DNA of 49,938 nucleotides. Source: Thermoleophilaceae bacterium. GTDB taxonomy: Bacteria; Actinomycetota; Thermoleophilia; Solirubrobacterales; Thermoleophilaceae. The translations under genes were made by a program, and so were the position numbers. A model generated the notes under the pieces. The model was not told the DNA's origin. It was given only the letters and a program-made list of their open reading frames with translations, and searched no databases. The stretch lies in the NCBI GenBank assembly GCA_030447875.1, contig JAUJOA010000006.1, forward strand, positions 1 through 49,938, written 5' to 3'. Position 1 is the first letter of the stretch; every line of letters starts with the position of its first letter. Shown here in pieces: positions 32,763 through 40,857 of the stretch.

Positions 32763-33914
32763 TTAGAAGCGGAGTACTGCAGCCACGCCGTCGTGGCGCT
32801 CGAGATCGTCGTGCTGGCGGGGCACGATCACCTCCGCCGACTGCTCGATCGCGAGCTCCACGGCGCTCTCCATCACGTCGTCGCGGCGCTCAAGCTCGCC
32901 GCCGTCGAGCGGGCACTCCTCGAGCTCGGCCGGCCCGACGAAGCCGCACGACCGGCACACGACTCCGGGGACCCTGAAGCCCTCCGCGCGCATGAGGATC
33001 TCGACGCGCCGCTCGTTGAGCGCTCGGAGCACGTCCTCGAGCCCGGCCGCCCCGCGACCGCCGGTACCGAGGCCCTCCTCGAGGCGATCGAGCGCCGCTC
33101 GTTCGCGCTTCCTGTCCTCCTCCTCGATGAGCGGACCGGCCGCCTCGTGCACCTGAGCGGCGGTGGCGTTCTCCACGTCTACGCTGACGTGACCGGCCAA
33201 GCGCTCCGTGAGGTAGGGATGGAGTTCGGCCTCGACCGCGTTGTAGAGCTCCTTACGCCCGCCCACGAGCAGCCGGTCGAGCGGCGCGCGCTTGGTGCGA
33301 CGGAAGAGGATGTCGGCCACCTGCTTGAGGTGGTCCTCTTGCCCCTGGCTGGCCGCCCGGTCGTTGCGGGCCTGGGATCCGCCCCCCGTCTGGTCCATCG
33401 GGGCCTCCACCTGGCGGCGAAAGCTCTCCACCTCCTCGAGCCGCTCGCGCGAGCCCACGAACAGGCGACCCGTCTTGCTGCTCACGAGCAACACGGCCCA
33501 GCCGCCCGAGGACACGAGGTCGGCGAGGGGCTCGACCAGCGGCGAGTCGTCGATCGCCACCTGCGACTCCACCGGACGCGGCAGCCTCACCACCTCGAAG
33601 AGGTCCGCGGCCGAAGCGAGGAACACCGCCATCCCATGCGCGCCCTGCGGCGCGAAGTCCGGCCCCTCGAAGTACTCGCGCAGCCTTTCGAGGTCCGCCC
33701 GCAGGTCCCCCCGCTGGTCGTGGGAGAGAGTCTCGTCGGCGTCCACCCTCCGACCGGCATCGTCGAGGAGGGAGTGCACCTGCGTCTCGCGCGCCTGCGG
33801 CGTCGAGAACTCGGCCGGGTCCAGGTTCAGGTAGACGCTGATCACCCGAACCCCCTCGGGACGAAGGTCGGCGAGGCGGCGCAGGGTCTCGCGTGTGAGG
33901 TCTGTGGTCTGCAA
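32763..33914 (-). CDS. Vms1-like bacterial release-factor-family protein (VLRF1/baeRF type)
   Basis: The 383-residue protein has the layout of the eRF1-like superfamily. An N-terminal alpha/beta domain (VRVISVYLNLDPAEF) leads to a central RNase H-like part. A catalytic-type loop GGGSQARNDRAASQGQ (about 177-192) is comparable to the GSQ loop with following arginines in Vms1-like peptidyl-tRNA hydrolases. A C-terminal eRF1 domain-3-like region contains a partial zinc ribbon (CRSCG at 320-324, Cys334). Known relatives release nascent chains from obstructed ribosomes. A similar role here is inferred. The start is ATG 33914 and the gene lies 47 bp upstream of the pafBC stop in map order, same strand. 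Confidence 0.7.
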   Translation of the reverse strand: MQTTDLTRETLRRLADLRPEGVRVISVYLNLDPAEFSTPQARETQVHSLLDDAGRRVDADETLSHDQRGDLRADLERLREYFEGPDFAPQGAHGMAVFLASAADLFEVVRLPRPVESQVAIDDSPLVEPLADLVSSGGWAVLLVSSKTGRLFVGSRERLEEVESFRRQVEAPMDQTGGGSQARNDRAASQGQEDHLKQVADILFRRTKRAPLDRLLVGGRKELYNAVEAELHPYLTERLAGHVSVDVENATAAQVHEAAGPLIEEEDRKRERAALDRLEEGLGTGGRGAAGLEDVLRALNERRVEILMRAEGFRVPGVVCRSCGFVGPAELEECPLDGGELERRDDVMESAVELAIEQSAEVIVPRQHDDLERHDGVAAVLRF

Positions 33915-33961
33915 GGCGGCGGCGGACTCTAGCTAAGGGAGTCCGAGCGGCGGGTGAGGAG

Positions 33962-36022
33962 CTAGCGCCTTGCGGCCCCGGCCAGCGCCTCGGCCGCCTC
34001 GAGCACGGCGGCGCGCGCGTCCTCCGGCTCGAGCACCGCGGCGTCGCCGGCCTCCTTGAGGATCTCTCCCGCGAGCCAGTCTGCGCCGGCGAAGTGAAGC
34101 TCCACGATCACCGCGCCGTCGACTAGCTCCTGCACCATGCGACGGTCCTCGCGCGCCCAGCGCGCGCGCTCGGGGGCGACCCAGACGCGGGCGGTGCGTG
34201 AGGCGGGCACCTCGCCCGTTCGCGGCCAGCCCTGAAGGTCCGGCTCCACGTCGGGCCGGGGCTCGAATGACTCGTCGGTCACGGTGGCCGAGCGGATCCG
34301 GTCCAGCCGGAAGCTGCGCGTGGCGTCGCGCTCCGGGTCGAACGAGTGCACGTACCAGCCCTCCTGGCCGTTCAGCAGCTGGTAGGGCTCGACACGCCGC
34401 GTGGTGAACTCGTCCTCGTTCTCCTTGTAGTAGTCGATCTCGAGCAGCCTGCGCTGCTCGATCGCCTCGCTCACGACGCGCGCCACGCTGGAGTCGTCGC
34501 CCTTGGCGGTCGTGATCTGAAGGCCGTCGCCCGCGGGGTCCTGCCCCAGCGCCGAGACGATCTTCTCGCGCGCCGAGGCGAGCGACCCGGCCGGAAGGTG
34601 GTCACCGATCAGGTCGATGGCGGCGATCAGCGCCTTCGCCTCGAGCGGCAGGAGGCGCGCCGGCTTGGCGAAGTTGTCGCCGTAGGGCTCGGGATCGACC
34701 TCGATCGTGTCGCCCTGCACCTCGGCGTAGAGAACGTAGCTGCCGCCGCCGAAGTTCACCACGTTCAGCACGTCGATGTCCTCGCGGAGCTCCTCGTCGC
34801 TCACCTGAAGGCTCTCGCAGAGCTGGCGCACGTCCAGCTTGTCGCCGTCGCGGGCGGCCCGGATGAGTATCCCCGCGAGCGTGACGAGGCGCGCGAAGCG
34901 CTCGGGACGGATCGCCGTCTCGTGCCGTCCGTTTGACTCCGGGTCCACCCGCGGCGCCGTGCCGCCCCGCCTTGCCGGCGCCAGCTCGAGCTCGCCGGTG
35001 TGGCGGGAGACCAGGAGGCCTATGCGCTCCTCGGCCTCATCCACCAGCTGGGGGGGACCGAGGATCCGCGCGCGCTCGCCCAGGCCCAGGACCCAGGAGA
35101 TGAGCTGCCGTGACTCGGCGTAGGGCGTGGCGAAGACGACGCCGGTGTCGGGGGCTTCGTCGATATCCGCGGCGGGCACGACCTCGCCGGCGTGGCCGAA
35201 GTGGCGCTCGACCAGCCAGTCGATGCGATCGGACAGCCATACGCGTGCCGTGTCGACGGGCTCGCCGAGCTGCCAGTCGGTTCGAGTGGCGTAGACGCGC
35301 GGGTCGAAGCCCTCGCGCCGCGTGAAGTCGTGCTCCGCCTTCGACGAGTAGCCGACCTTGCCGCGAATACGCGACAGGCGAAAGACCCGCACGGCCCCTC
35401 GCTCGTGCGAGTAGCCCACGAGATAGAACTGGCCACCGCGGAACAGCAGGTGGTATGGGTCGACCTTCCGACTCTCCTCGGCGTCACGCCCCATCGTGTA
35501 GTAGTCGAAGAGGATCGTCTTGCGCCGGAAGATCGCCGTCTCGACCTTGGAGAGCCGCTGCGAAAGCTCCCTGCCGCCCGCGTCAGCGGTGACCGCCAGC
35601 GCGACGGAACGGTGCTCCGGTCCTGCGAGCGGCGATGGCTTTCCCCAGGACAGCTGCTGCAGCGCGAGCCGCAGCGGCTCGGCGTAGGCGAACTCGCCGC
35701 TGAGGAGCGACAGCGCCGTACGAAGCGACCCGAGCTCCGAGTCCGTGAACTCGATTGCCGGGAGATAGAAGTTCTCCGGCGGAAGCGTGTAGTTCTCCGC
35801 CTCGTAGTAGCCCTCGGCCGGCTTGTCCACCTTCAGTTCGATCCCGAGCGACTCGAGCTCGGCGCGATCGGCATAGAAGCGGCGCGCGAAGGCGTCGTCG
35901 TTCATGCCCGAGTACCCCTCGACCTCCTGCTTGATCTCGAGCGCGGTGATCGGCCGCCGCTCGGCCATCAGGAACGAGATCAGCGACAGCTGACGGATGA
36001 GCTTCTCGGTGTCCTTCGCCAC
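33962..36022 (-). CDS. PafB-PafC fusion: WYL-domain DNA-damage regulator
   Basis: The 686-residue protein from GTG 36022 consists of two consecutive HTH-WYL units. The first has a winged helix at about 1-65 (LIRQLSLISFLMAERRPITA), a WYL domain with FYLVGYSHERGAVRVFRL and a WCX extension. The second has an HTH-like part (LVTLAGILIRAARDGDKLDV) and a WYL domain with WYVHSFDPERDATRSFRL. In mycobacteria separate PafB and PafC form a heterodimer that activates most LexA-independent damage genes on binding single-stranded nucleic acid. Here both are one chain. It is expected to govern repair genes. Longer in-frame starts upstream lack family sequence. Confidence 0.88.
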   Translation of the reverse strand: MAKDTEKLIRQLSLISFLMAERRPITALEIKQEVEGYSGMNDDAFARRFYADRAELESLGIELKVDKPAEGYYEAENYTLPPENFYLPAIEFTDSELGSLRTALSLLSGEFAYAEPLRLALQQLSWGKPSPLAGPEHRSVALAVTADAGGRELSQRLSKVETAIFRRKTILFDYYTMGRDAEESRKVDPYHLLFRGGQFYLVGYSHERGAVRVFRLSRIRGKVGYSSKAEHDFTRREGFDPRVYATRTDWQLGEPVDTARVWLSDRIDWLVERHFGHAGEVVPAADIDEAPDTGVVFATPYAESRQLISWVLGLGERARILGPPQLVDEAEERIGLLVSRHTGELELAPARRGGTAPRVDPESNGRHETAIRPERFARLVTLAGILIRAARDGDKLDVRQLCESLQVSDEELREDIDVLNVVNFGGGSYVLYAEVQGDTIEVDPEPYGDNFAKPARLLPLEAKALIAAIDLIGDHLPAGSLASAREKIVSALGQDPAGDGLQITTAKGDDSSVARVVSEAIEQRRLLEIDYYKENEDEFTTRRVEPYQLLNGQEGWYVHSFDPERDATRSFRLDRIRSATVTDESFEPRPDVEPDLQGWPRTGEVPASRTARVWVAPERARWAREDRRMVQELVDGAVIVELHFAGADWLAGEILKEAGDAAVLEPEDARAAVLEAAEALAGAARR

Positions 36023-36047
36023 GGCGCCCCAGGATACGAGGGCGCCT

Positions 36048-36057
36048 GTTTGCAAAC
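36048..36057. promoter_or_regulatory. Palindrome GTTTGCAAAC upstream of pafBC
   Basis: This perfect 10-bp palindrome lies 26 bp upstream of the pafBC GTG in a short, less GC-rich patch. The sequence CTGTTTGC occurs again at about 36092. It could be an operator or part of the promoter; no known consensus fits well. Confidence 0.3.
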
Positions 36058-36117
36058 GACCACCGGGGCACAAGACCCTGCGACGGAAGGCCGCTGTTTG
36101 CGAGCTTCGAGGTCTCG

Positions 36118-37185
36118 CTAAGCGGCTTGGCTGTCCTCGGACCGCGGCGCGAAGTACGCCGAGCCGGCCAGCGCGCGATCGAAGCCAGACCAGCGCTCCC
36201 CGCCGGCCAGGCCCTTCTCGATCCGGTCGAAGCTTCCGAGCCGACCACCGAGGTTGTCGATCATGTGGACGAGCGTGGCCTCCCGCGTGCACGGGAGCAC
36301 AGGGCTGCCGTGCTCCAGCTGTCCGTGGTGAGACAGGACGATGTGCAGAAGCGCCTGAGCGGTCTCCGCCGAAAAGCCCGGGAGCCGCTCGATCTCCCGG
36401 CGGATCAGGTAGTACCCGAGGGCGATCTCGCCCTGGAGCTTGCCGGCGTCCGTGAGCTCGATCGATCCGCCGTCCATGGCGTAGGCCTCGATCTTGCCGA
36501 TGTCGTGCAGCAAGGCTCCCGCCACCGCGACGTCGCGGTTGATCTCGGGGAACGTGGCGGCCATGGCGCTGACCCCCTGGGCAACCGACAGCGAGTGCTC
36601 GAGAAGCCCGTGCCGGTACGCCTGGTGGTAGTACTTGGCCGCCGGCGCCGTGCTCCAGAGCCGCCAGACGTCCGAGCTCTCCTCGAACAGTCGCGCCAGG
36701 AGGCTGCGGAGGTCCGGGTCCTGCATCGTCGCCACGAGCTCGTGCAGGTCGGACACCATCCGGTCGTAGGCCACGGACGGCCCGTCAAGTAGATCGGCCG
36801 CCTCGTACTCCCAGGGCTCGGCGGGGCGGAGGCCACGGATGGTGAGGGAGGCGCCGTACCGCTCGTCCACGCAGAAGCGGCCGCTGACCCGCACGACGCT
36901 CCCGGGAACGGCGCTGTCGCAGCAGCGCTCGACGTCATCCCATGCGACCGCCTCGACCGAGCCCGTGACGTCGCCGAGCCGCAGCTTCAGGAAGTCGTCG
37001 CCGTTCTTCTTCTGGCGCAGACTTCGCTCGCGCACCACGAACACGGTGTCGAGCGCGGCTCCGTCCGTCAGGTCGCGGACGAAGACCTTCGCGAGCTCCG
37101 CGTGGCGACCCTGCACAGCTTCCTCGATGGTGAGGCTGGAACCGCCGTTCATGCTGAGTGATGGTTGTTCCATTCGGTTCGCCAA
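36118..37185 (-). CDS. YhaM-like 3'-5' exoribonuclease (OB + HD domains)
   Basis: The 355-residue protein has an N-terminal OB fold (about 30-125, DTVFVVRERSLRQKKNGDDF, VEAVAWDD) and a C-terminal HD phosphohydrolase domain. The HD residues are visible in YRHGLLEHSLSVAQ, GALLHDIGKIEAY and VLSHHGQLEHGS. This is the architecture of YhaM/CBF1, which trims RNA or single-stranded DNA from the 3' end. Alternative starts are ATG 37173 and ATG 37152. The pafBC gene begins 95 bp downstream, on the same strand. A divergent SDR gene starts 76 bp away on the other side. Confidence 0.88.
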   Translation of the reverse strand: MANRMEQPSLSMNGGSSLTIEEAVQGRHAELAKVFVRDLTDGAALDTVFVVRERSLRQKKNGDDFLKLRLGDVTGSVEAVAWDDVERCCDSAVPGSVVRVSGRFCVDERYGASLTIRGLRPAEPWEYEAADLLDGPSVAYDRMVSDLHELVATMQDPDLRSLLARLFEESSDVWRLWSTAPAAKYYHQAYRHGLLEHSLSVAQGVSAMAATFPEINRDVAVAGALLHDIGKIEAYAMDGGSIELTDAGKLQGEIALGYYLIRREIERLPGFSAETAQALLHIVLSHHGQLEHGSPVLPCTREATLVHMIDNLGGRLGSFDRIEKGLAGGERWSGFDRALAGSAYFAPRSEDSQAA

Positions 37186-37261
37186 GGTAGAGCGGACGCC
37201 GGACGACTCTCGCCCCTGCTGGCCCGGTTAGGGTCCGCACTCATGAGGTCGTCGAGACGCG

Positions 37262-37966
37262 ATGCGGTCTGACAGGGTGGTCCGCGCGGTGCTCGTGGCG
37301 GGCGGCACGGGAGCCCTCGGAGGGGCCGTGGTCCGTGAGCTGCTCGACGCCGGCCATGCGGTCACGGCGACGTGGATCTCACGCGGCGAGCGCGACGCGC
37401 TTGAGAGCCGCTTGGGCGCGCCGGAGGAGCTCACCCTCGTCGAGGCCGACCTGCTTCGTCCCGAGGCCGCAGCCGCCGCGATCGACGGCGTCGACTCGCT
37501 CGGGGCCGTGGTCAACCTCGTCGGCGGCTACGCCGGCGGCAAGCGCGTCCACGAGGCGGACCCCGACGAGCTCGAGCGAATGCTGCGCCTGAACGTGCGA
37601 TCCACGTTCCTTCTCGCGCGCGCGGCGATGCCCCGTCTCCTCGACTCCGGCGGCGGGGCGTTCGTGGGCGTGTCGGCTCGCGCCGCGGTTCGGCCGACGG
37701 GCGGAGACGCCGCCTACACGGCGGCGAAGGCGGCCGTCCTCGCTCTCGTTCAGGCGCTCGACGCCGAGTACCGCGACGACGGCGTGCGCTGCAACGCTGT
37801 CCTCCCGAGCGTGATCGACACTCCGGCCAATCGCGAGTCGATGCCTAAGGCCGATCACTCGAGATGGGTCGCGCCCGAGCAGATCGCGAAGGTCGTCCGC
37901 TTCCTGGTGTCGGAGGACTCCGCACCTACTAGCGGCGCGGCCGTACCCGTCTACGGCCGCGCCTGA
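37262..37966 (+). CDS. Classical SDR-family oxidoreductase
   Basis: The 234-residue protein carries the cofactor motif VLVAGGTGALGGAVVREL (about 10-27), the NAG-equivalent VVNLVGGYAGG, a serine in FVGVSARAAV and the catalytic YTAAKAAVLALVQAL. The PG-motif region reads VLPSVIDTPANRESMP. It is a NAD(P)-dependent dehydrogenase/reductase of short type. No neighbouring gene identifies the substrate. ATG 37262 is used; the basic N-terminus RSDRVVR is unremarkable. The next gene, a sigma factor, starts 66 bp later, so cotranscription is possible. Confidence 0.88.
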   Translation: MRSDRVVRAVLVAGGTGALGGAVVRELLDAGHAVTATWISRGERDALESRLGAPEELTLVEADLLRPEAAAAAIDGVDSLGAVVNLVGGYAGGKRVHEADPDELERMLRLNVRSTFLLARAAMPRLLDSGGGAFVGVSARAAVRPTGGDAAYTAAKAAVLALVQALDAEYRDDGVRCNAVLPSVIDTPANRESMPKADHSRWVAPEQIAKVVRFLVSEDSAPTSGAAVPVYGRA

Positions 37967-38032
37967 GGAGCCGCGCGACCTGTAGCGGCCTCACGAGTCG
38001 GCGCTCGCCGGCGTTCTTCACCGGAGAGCCCG

Positions 38033-38503
38033 ATGAGAGACAAGCCGCCGCCATTCCAGACCTTCCTCGACGCGCACAGGAGCGCGGTCTTCGCCTTCCT
38101 CGTCGCGACCGTCGGACGGGGGGAGGCCGACGACTGCTTCCAGGAGACGCTGGTCGCCGCCCTCCGTGCCTATCCTCGGCTCACAGACGGGCGCAACCTG
38201 CGCGGGTGGGTGCTGAAGATCGCTCAGCGCAAGGCGATCGACCACCACCGCGCGAGGGCGCGGCGGGCGTTGCCGACGGAGAGGTTGCCCGAGGTCACTA
38301 GCCACAACGCGTTCGACGGGCACGCCGAGATCTGGGAGACCGTGGGCGCGTTGCCCACCAAGCAGCGGGTCGCGGTGGCGCACCGCTTCGTGGCGGGCCT
38401 TCCGTACCGGGAGATCGGCGAGCTCATGGGCTCCTCGGAGGCCGCGGCGCGGCGCAACGTTCACGACGGCCTGAAGAGAATGCGAAAGGAGTGGACCCCA
38501 TGA
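38033..38503 (+). CDS. Short ECF sigma factor coupled to an alkyltransferase gene
   Basis: The 156-residue protein shows sigma region 2 (FQTFLDAHRSAVFAFLVATV, ADDCFQETLVAALRAY, GWVLKIAQRKAIDHHRARAR) and region 4.2 (LPTKQRVAVAHRFVAGLPYREIGELMG, EAAARRNVHDGLKRMR). Region 3 is missing. The stop overlaps the ATG of the methylguanine methyltransferase (ATGA at 38500-38503), so the two are translated together. This suggests, without proving it, that the sigma factor responds to alkylation damage or controls the repair gene. No obvious separate anti-sigma gene is adjacent. Confidence 0.9.
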   Translation: MRDKPPPFQTFLDAHRSAVFAFLVATVGRGEADDCFQETLVAALRAYPRLTDGRNLRGWVLKIAQRKAIDHHRARARRALPTERLPEVTSHNAFDGHAEIWETVGALPTKQRVAVAHRFVAGLPYREIGELMGSSEAAARRNVHDGLKRMRKEWTP

Positions 38504-39111
38504 CCGACCTCGGACGCCTGCTCGGCGCGGCGGCCCGGCGGGACGCGGCGGATGGATCCCTGGCGGCGGCGAAGCTACTGGCCGAGAGCGCCGGCCCCGC
38601 CGGGCTCATCGACGTGGCCTATGCCGACTTCGACTCGCCGCTCGGACGGCTGCTGGTGGCGACGACGCGTCGAGGGCTCGTGCGGGTCAGCTACATGCGG
38701 ACGCAGGACGAGGCGGCCGTGCTCCAGCGCCTCGCCGAGGAGGTCTCGCCGCGCGTGCTCGAGGCGCCGGCCCGGGTCGACGACGTGAGGCGCCAACTCG
38801 ACGAGTACTTCGCGGGCAAGCGCCGGCGCTTCGAGCTGCCCCTCGACTGGCGCCTGATACACGGCTTCGGCCGGCGGGTCCTGCGGGCGACCGCGCGCGT
38901 GGACTACGGTCGGACGACGACGTACGCGCGACTCGCCGCAAACGCCGGCAACGCGCGCGCGTACCGCGCCGCCGGCAACGCCCTCAATCGCAACCCCGTT
39001 CCGATCGTCGTCCCGTGCCATCGGGTCCTCAACACCGGCGGAGGACTCGGCGGCTACGCGGGCGGGCTGCCCGTCAAGGAGCGGTTGCTGCGCCTCGAGG
39101 GCGCCCTCTGA
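38500..39111 (+). CDS. ogt: Methylated-DNA-[protein]-cysteine S-methyltransferase
   Basis: The 203-residue protein carries the alkyl-acceptor motif IVVPCHRVLNTGGGLGGYAG, with Cys173, and the helix-turn-helix region VDYGRTTTYARLAANAGNAR. It removes O6-alkyl groups from guanine by irreversible self-alkylation. The first 36 residues (RRDAADGSLAAAKLLAESAG) form a helical extension not needed for this fold. In a gene translationally fused to a sigma factor it could be a sigma-binding segment, but that is inference. The ATG at 38500 sits inside the sigma gene's end. The gene ends 8 bp before the convergent EcsC gene. Confidence 0.94.
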   Translation: MTDLGRLLGAAARRDAADGSLAAAKLLAESAGPAGLIDVAYADFDSPLGRLLVATTRRGLVRVSYMRTQDEAAVLQRLAEEVSPRVLEAPARVDDVRRQLDEYFAGKRRRFELPLDWRLIHGFGRRVLRATARVDYGRTTTYARLAANAGNARAYRAAGNALNRNPVPIVVPCHRVLNTGGGLGGYAGGLPVKERLLRLEGAL

Positions 39112-39118
39112 GTAGAAC

Positions 39119-39826
39119 TCAACTCGGGGCGACGGGCGGCGCCGAGTCGCCGAGCGCCGGCGGGTCGCCGCCGGCGGGCAGCGTCGTGGGATCGCCGCCG
39201 TAGTAGATCTCGGCGCGCTGCCCGAGCGCCGTCGTCGCGCGCGAGTTCTGCATGGCGGAGATCGGCGCGGAGACGATCGGCACGACCCTGAGCATGGCTC
39301 GCTTCGCCATCTTGCGGCCGACGAGCTTGATCAGCTTCTTGACTAGTTGCTGCTCCCGCTGCATCCGGCTTTCCATCAGCTGGTAGGCCATCGGCTTGCC
39401 GGCGCCGTCGAGCCCCGCCCGTGCCTCGGCGGGCGTCGAGTAGACGTCCTGGAGGGTGAGCAGCTCGGCGGGACGCATCGGGTGACGGGGATCGAAGCCG
39501 TGGGCGGCCGCGACGAAGAAGACCATCCGTCCTTGGATCCAGGCGAGTGCCGCCAGGTCGGGCACCACGGTGAACGCGCCTCCGAGCCCCGCCGCGCCCC
39601 CCTCCAGACGAGAGAGCCAGACGTGCTGTCTGATGGCGATGCGCGCCAGCTCGCCCGGCCCGTGCTGGTGGCCCATCCGCTCGACCCAGCGCTCGGCCGG
39701 CGCGGCGAAGCGGTCCGCGGCGGCGAGGGCGATGTGCTCCGGCGCTCGAAGTGGGTCCTCGTGGACGCTTCTCCACAGCGACTTGGGAACGGGCTCGACG
39801 TCGTCCAGTGCCGGGGGTGCTTCCAT
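39119..39826 (-). CDS. EcsC-family protein
   Basis: The 235-residue protein resembles the EcsC family, named from the third gene of a Bacillus ABC transporter operon. Features include HIALAAADRFAAPAERWVER, a glycine-rich hydrophobic segment GLGGAFTVVPDLAALAWIQG (about 80-99), FFVAAAHGFDP and a basic region KKLIKLVGRKMAKRAM. The hydrophobic stretches may be membrane-associated. The C-terminal 25 residues are Pro/Gly-rich. The biochemical role is unknown, and no ABC genes are adjacent here. It starts at ATG 39826. Confidence 0.75.
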   Translation of the reverse strand: MEAPPALDDVEPVPKSLWRSVHEDPLRAPEHIALAAADRFAAPAERWVERMGHQHGPGELARIAIRQHVWLSRLEGGAAGLGGAFTVVPDLAALAWIQGRMVFFVAAAHGFDPRHPMRPAELLTLQDVYSTPAEARAGLDGAGKPMAYQLMESRMQREQQLVKKLIKLVGRKMAKRAMLRVVPIVSAPISAMQNSRATTALGQRAEIYYGGDPTTLPAGGDPPALGDSAPPVAPS

Positions 39827-39889
39827 CGCGGTGAGGATAGGCGGCGCGCGGGCCCGTTTCGGACGATCACCTGCGGGTAGTCTCGGGCC

Positions 39890-40399
39890 ATGGCTACGAC
39901 GACACCCTCAGAGGGCATTCTCAGCGACAGCATGGCGGCCGAGCGCGACGAGCTCATCGGCCTCCTCAAGCAGGCGTACTGGATGGAGCTCGAGACGGTG
40001 ATGAGCTATCTCGCGAACTCGATCAACCCGGACGGCGTGCGCGCCCAGGAGATCAAGGAATCGCTCGAGGAGGACATCCAGGAGGAGCTCGGGCACGCCC
40101 AGCAGTTCGGGGCGCGCATCAAGGAGCTCTACGGCGTGGTGCCCGGCTCGCTCGAGTTCTCGGCCGAGCAGTCCTACCTCCAACCGGCCGAGCACCAGAC
40201 CGACGTCGTCCACGTCATCAAGGGTGTGATCGCCGCGGAGACCGGCGCGATCGAGCACTACAACCGCATCATCGAGTTCTGCGACGACAAGGACCTGGTG
40301 ACCCAGGACATGATGATCGCGATCCTCCGCGACGAGGAGGGCCACCGTCGCCTGTTCGAGGGCTTCCTGCGCGAGTACGAGGCGGAGGGACTGGCTTAG
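39890..40399 (+). CDS. Ferritin-like/bacterioferritin-type diiron protein
   Basis: The 169-residue four-helix protein has the ferritin-like ligand pattern: an early Glu in YWMELETVMSYLANS, ExxH in EELGHAQQF, a Glu in AAETGAIEHYNRI, and ExxH in RDEEGHRRLFEGF. This resembles bacterioferritin and Dps-like iron-storage or detoxification proteins. A haem-binding Met at the subunit interface cannot be assigned. The N-terminal 20 residues form a flexible leader. It starts at ATG 39890, diverging from the EcsC gene over 63 bp. It is monocistronic, and a long low-density region follows. Confidence 0.85.
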   Translation: MATTTPSEGILSDSMAAERDELIGLLKQAYWMELETVMSYLANSINPDGVRAQEIKESLEEDIQEELGHAQQFGARIKELYGVVPGSLEFSAEQSYLQPAEHQTDVVHVIKGVIAAETGAIEHYNRIIEFCDDKDLVTQDMMIAILRDEEGHRRLFEGFLREYEAEGLA

Positions 40400-40510
40400 T
40401 CGGCTGGCGCGAGGGCGAGCAGCGCTCGCAACTCGCGGGCGATCGCCCGGAGTCTGCGTTGAGTCGCCGGTAGGTGGTACGCAAGAAGCGACGTCGACAT
40501 CCCGCTCGGC

Positions 40511-40642
40511 GTGCTGGTCGTCGTCACCGGCGTCGTTTCCGCAAGCGACTACGCGAAGTGCCTGCGCGAGCTGGTCGCCGAAGGCGAGATCAACCGCGAG
40601 AGCGCCAAAAGCTGCGGGGTATGCGGAGCGGTGCAGGTTTAA
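40511..40642 (+). CDS. Possible 43-aa ORF or gene remnant with CxxC end
   Basis: GTG 40511 to TAA 40642 encodes 43 residues with a hydrophobic start (VLVVVTGVVSASDYAKC), a charged helix (RELVAEGEINRESA) and the end SCGVCGAVQV. The composition looks protein-like, but no ribosome site is clear, and the frame remains open for only about 15 codons upstream. It may be the tail of a decayed gene in this accessory region. I do not recognise it. Confidence 0.25.
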   Translation: MLVVVTGVVSASDYAKCLRELVAEGEINRESAKSCGVCGAVQV

Positions 40643-40857
40643 ACCGGCAGTCGCCCTAATTGGACGGCTTTTGAACCAAGCGTTCCCAGATTCGTAGCCT
40701 CCATCGCTAGATCGACTAGTGCACTCCGCAGGACCGCTGTGATGGAGCAGCGAAAGGCGGGCTTATGGAAGAACGCAGACGGCACATCACGAGCGCACGG
40801 ACGACGACGTCAAACTGGCAGCCGTCGATGAACGTCACACTGCGAAAGGTGATCTAG
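40643..40857 (+). other. Low-GC intergenic stretch with a 30-codon leader-like ORF
   Basis: Apart from the remnant above, no gene is visible between 40400 and 40857. The stretch is less GC-rich than the rest. A 30-codon ORF (ATG 40765 to TAG 40857, beginning MEERRRHITSARTTTSNW) ends exactly where the GTG of the next gene begins. It could be a coupled leader peptide, but evidence is weak. Confidence 0.25.

Noticed and set aside
33962-36292. Longer version of the PafBC protein starting at 36292
   Set aside because: The first 90 residues are low-complexity Arg/Pro sequence overlapping the YhaM-like gene; the WYL regulator fold begins at the GTG 36022.
40474-40659. Arg/Lys-rich 61-codon frame
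   Set aside because: Its composition (KKRRRHPARRAGRRHRRR) is typical of a GC-rich shadow frame; the alternative frame with a CxxC end looks more protein-like.
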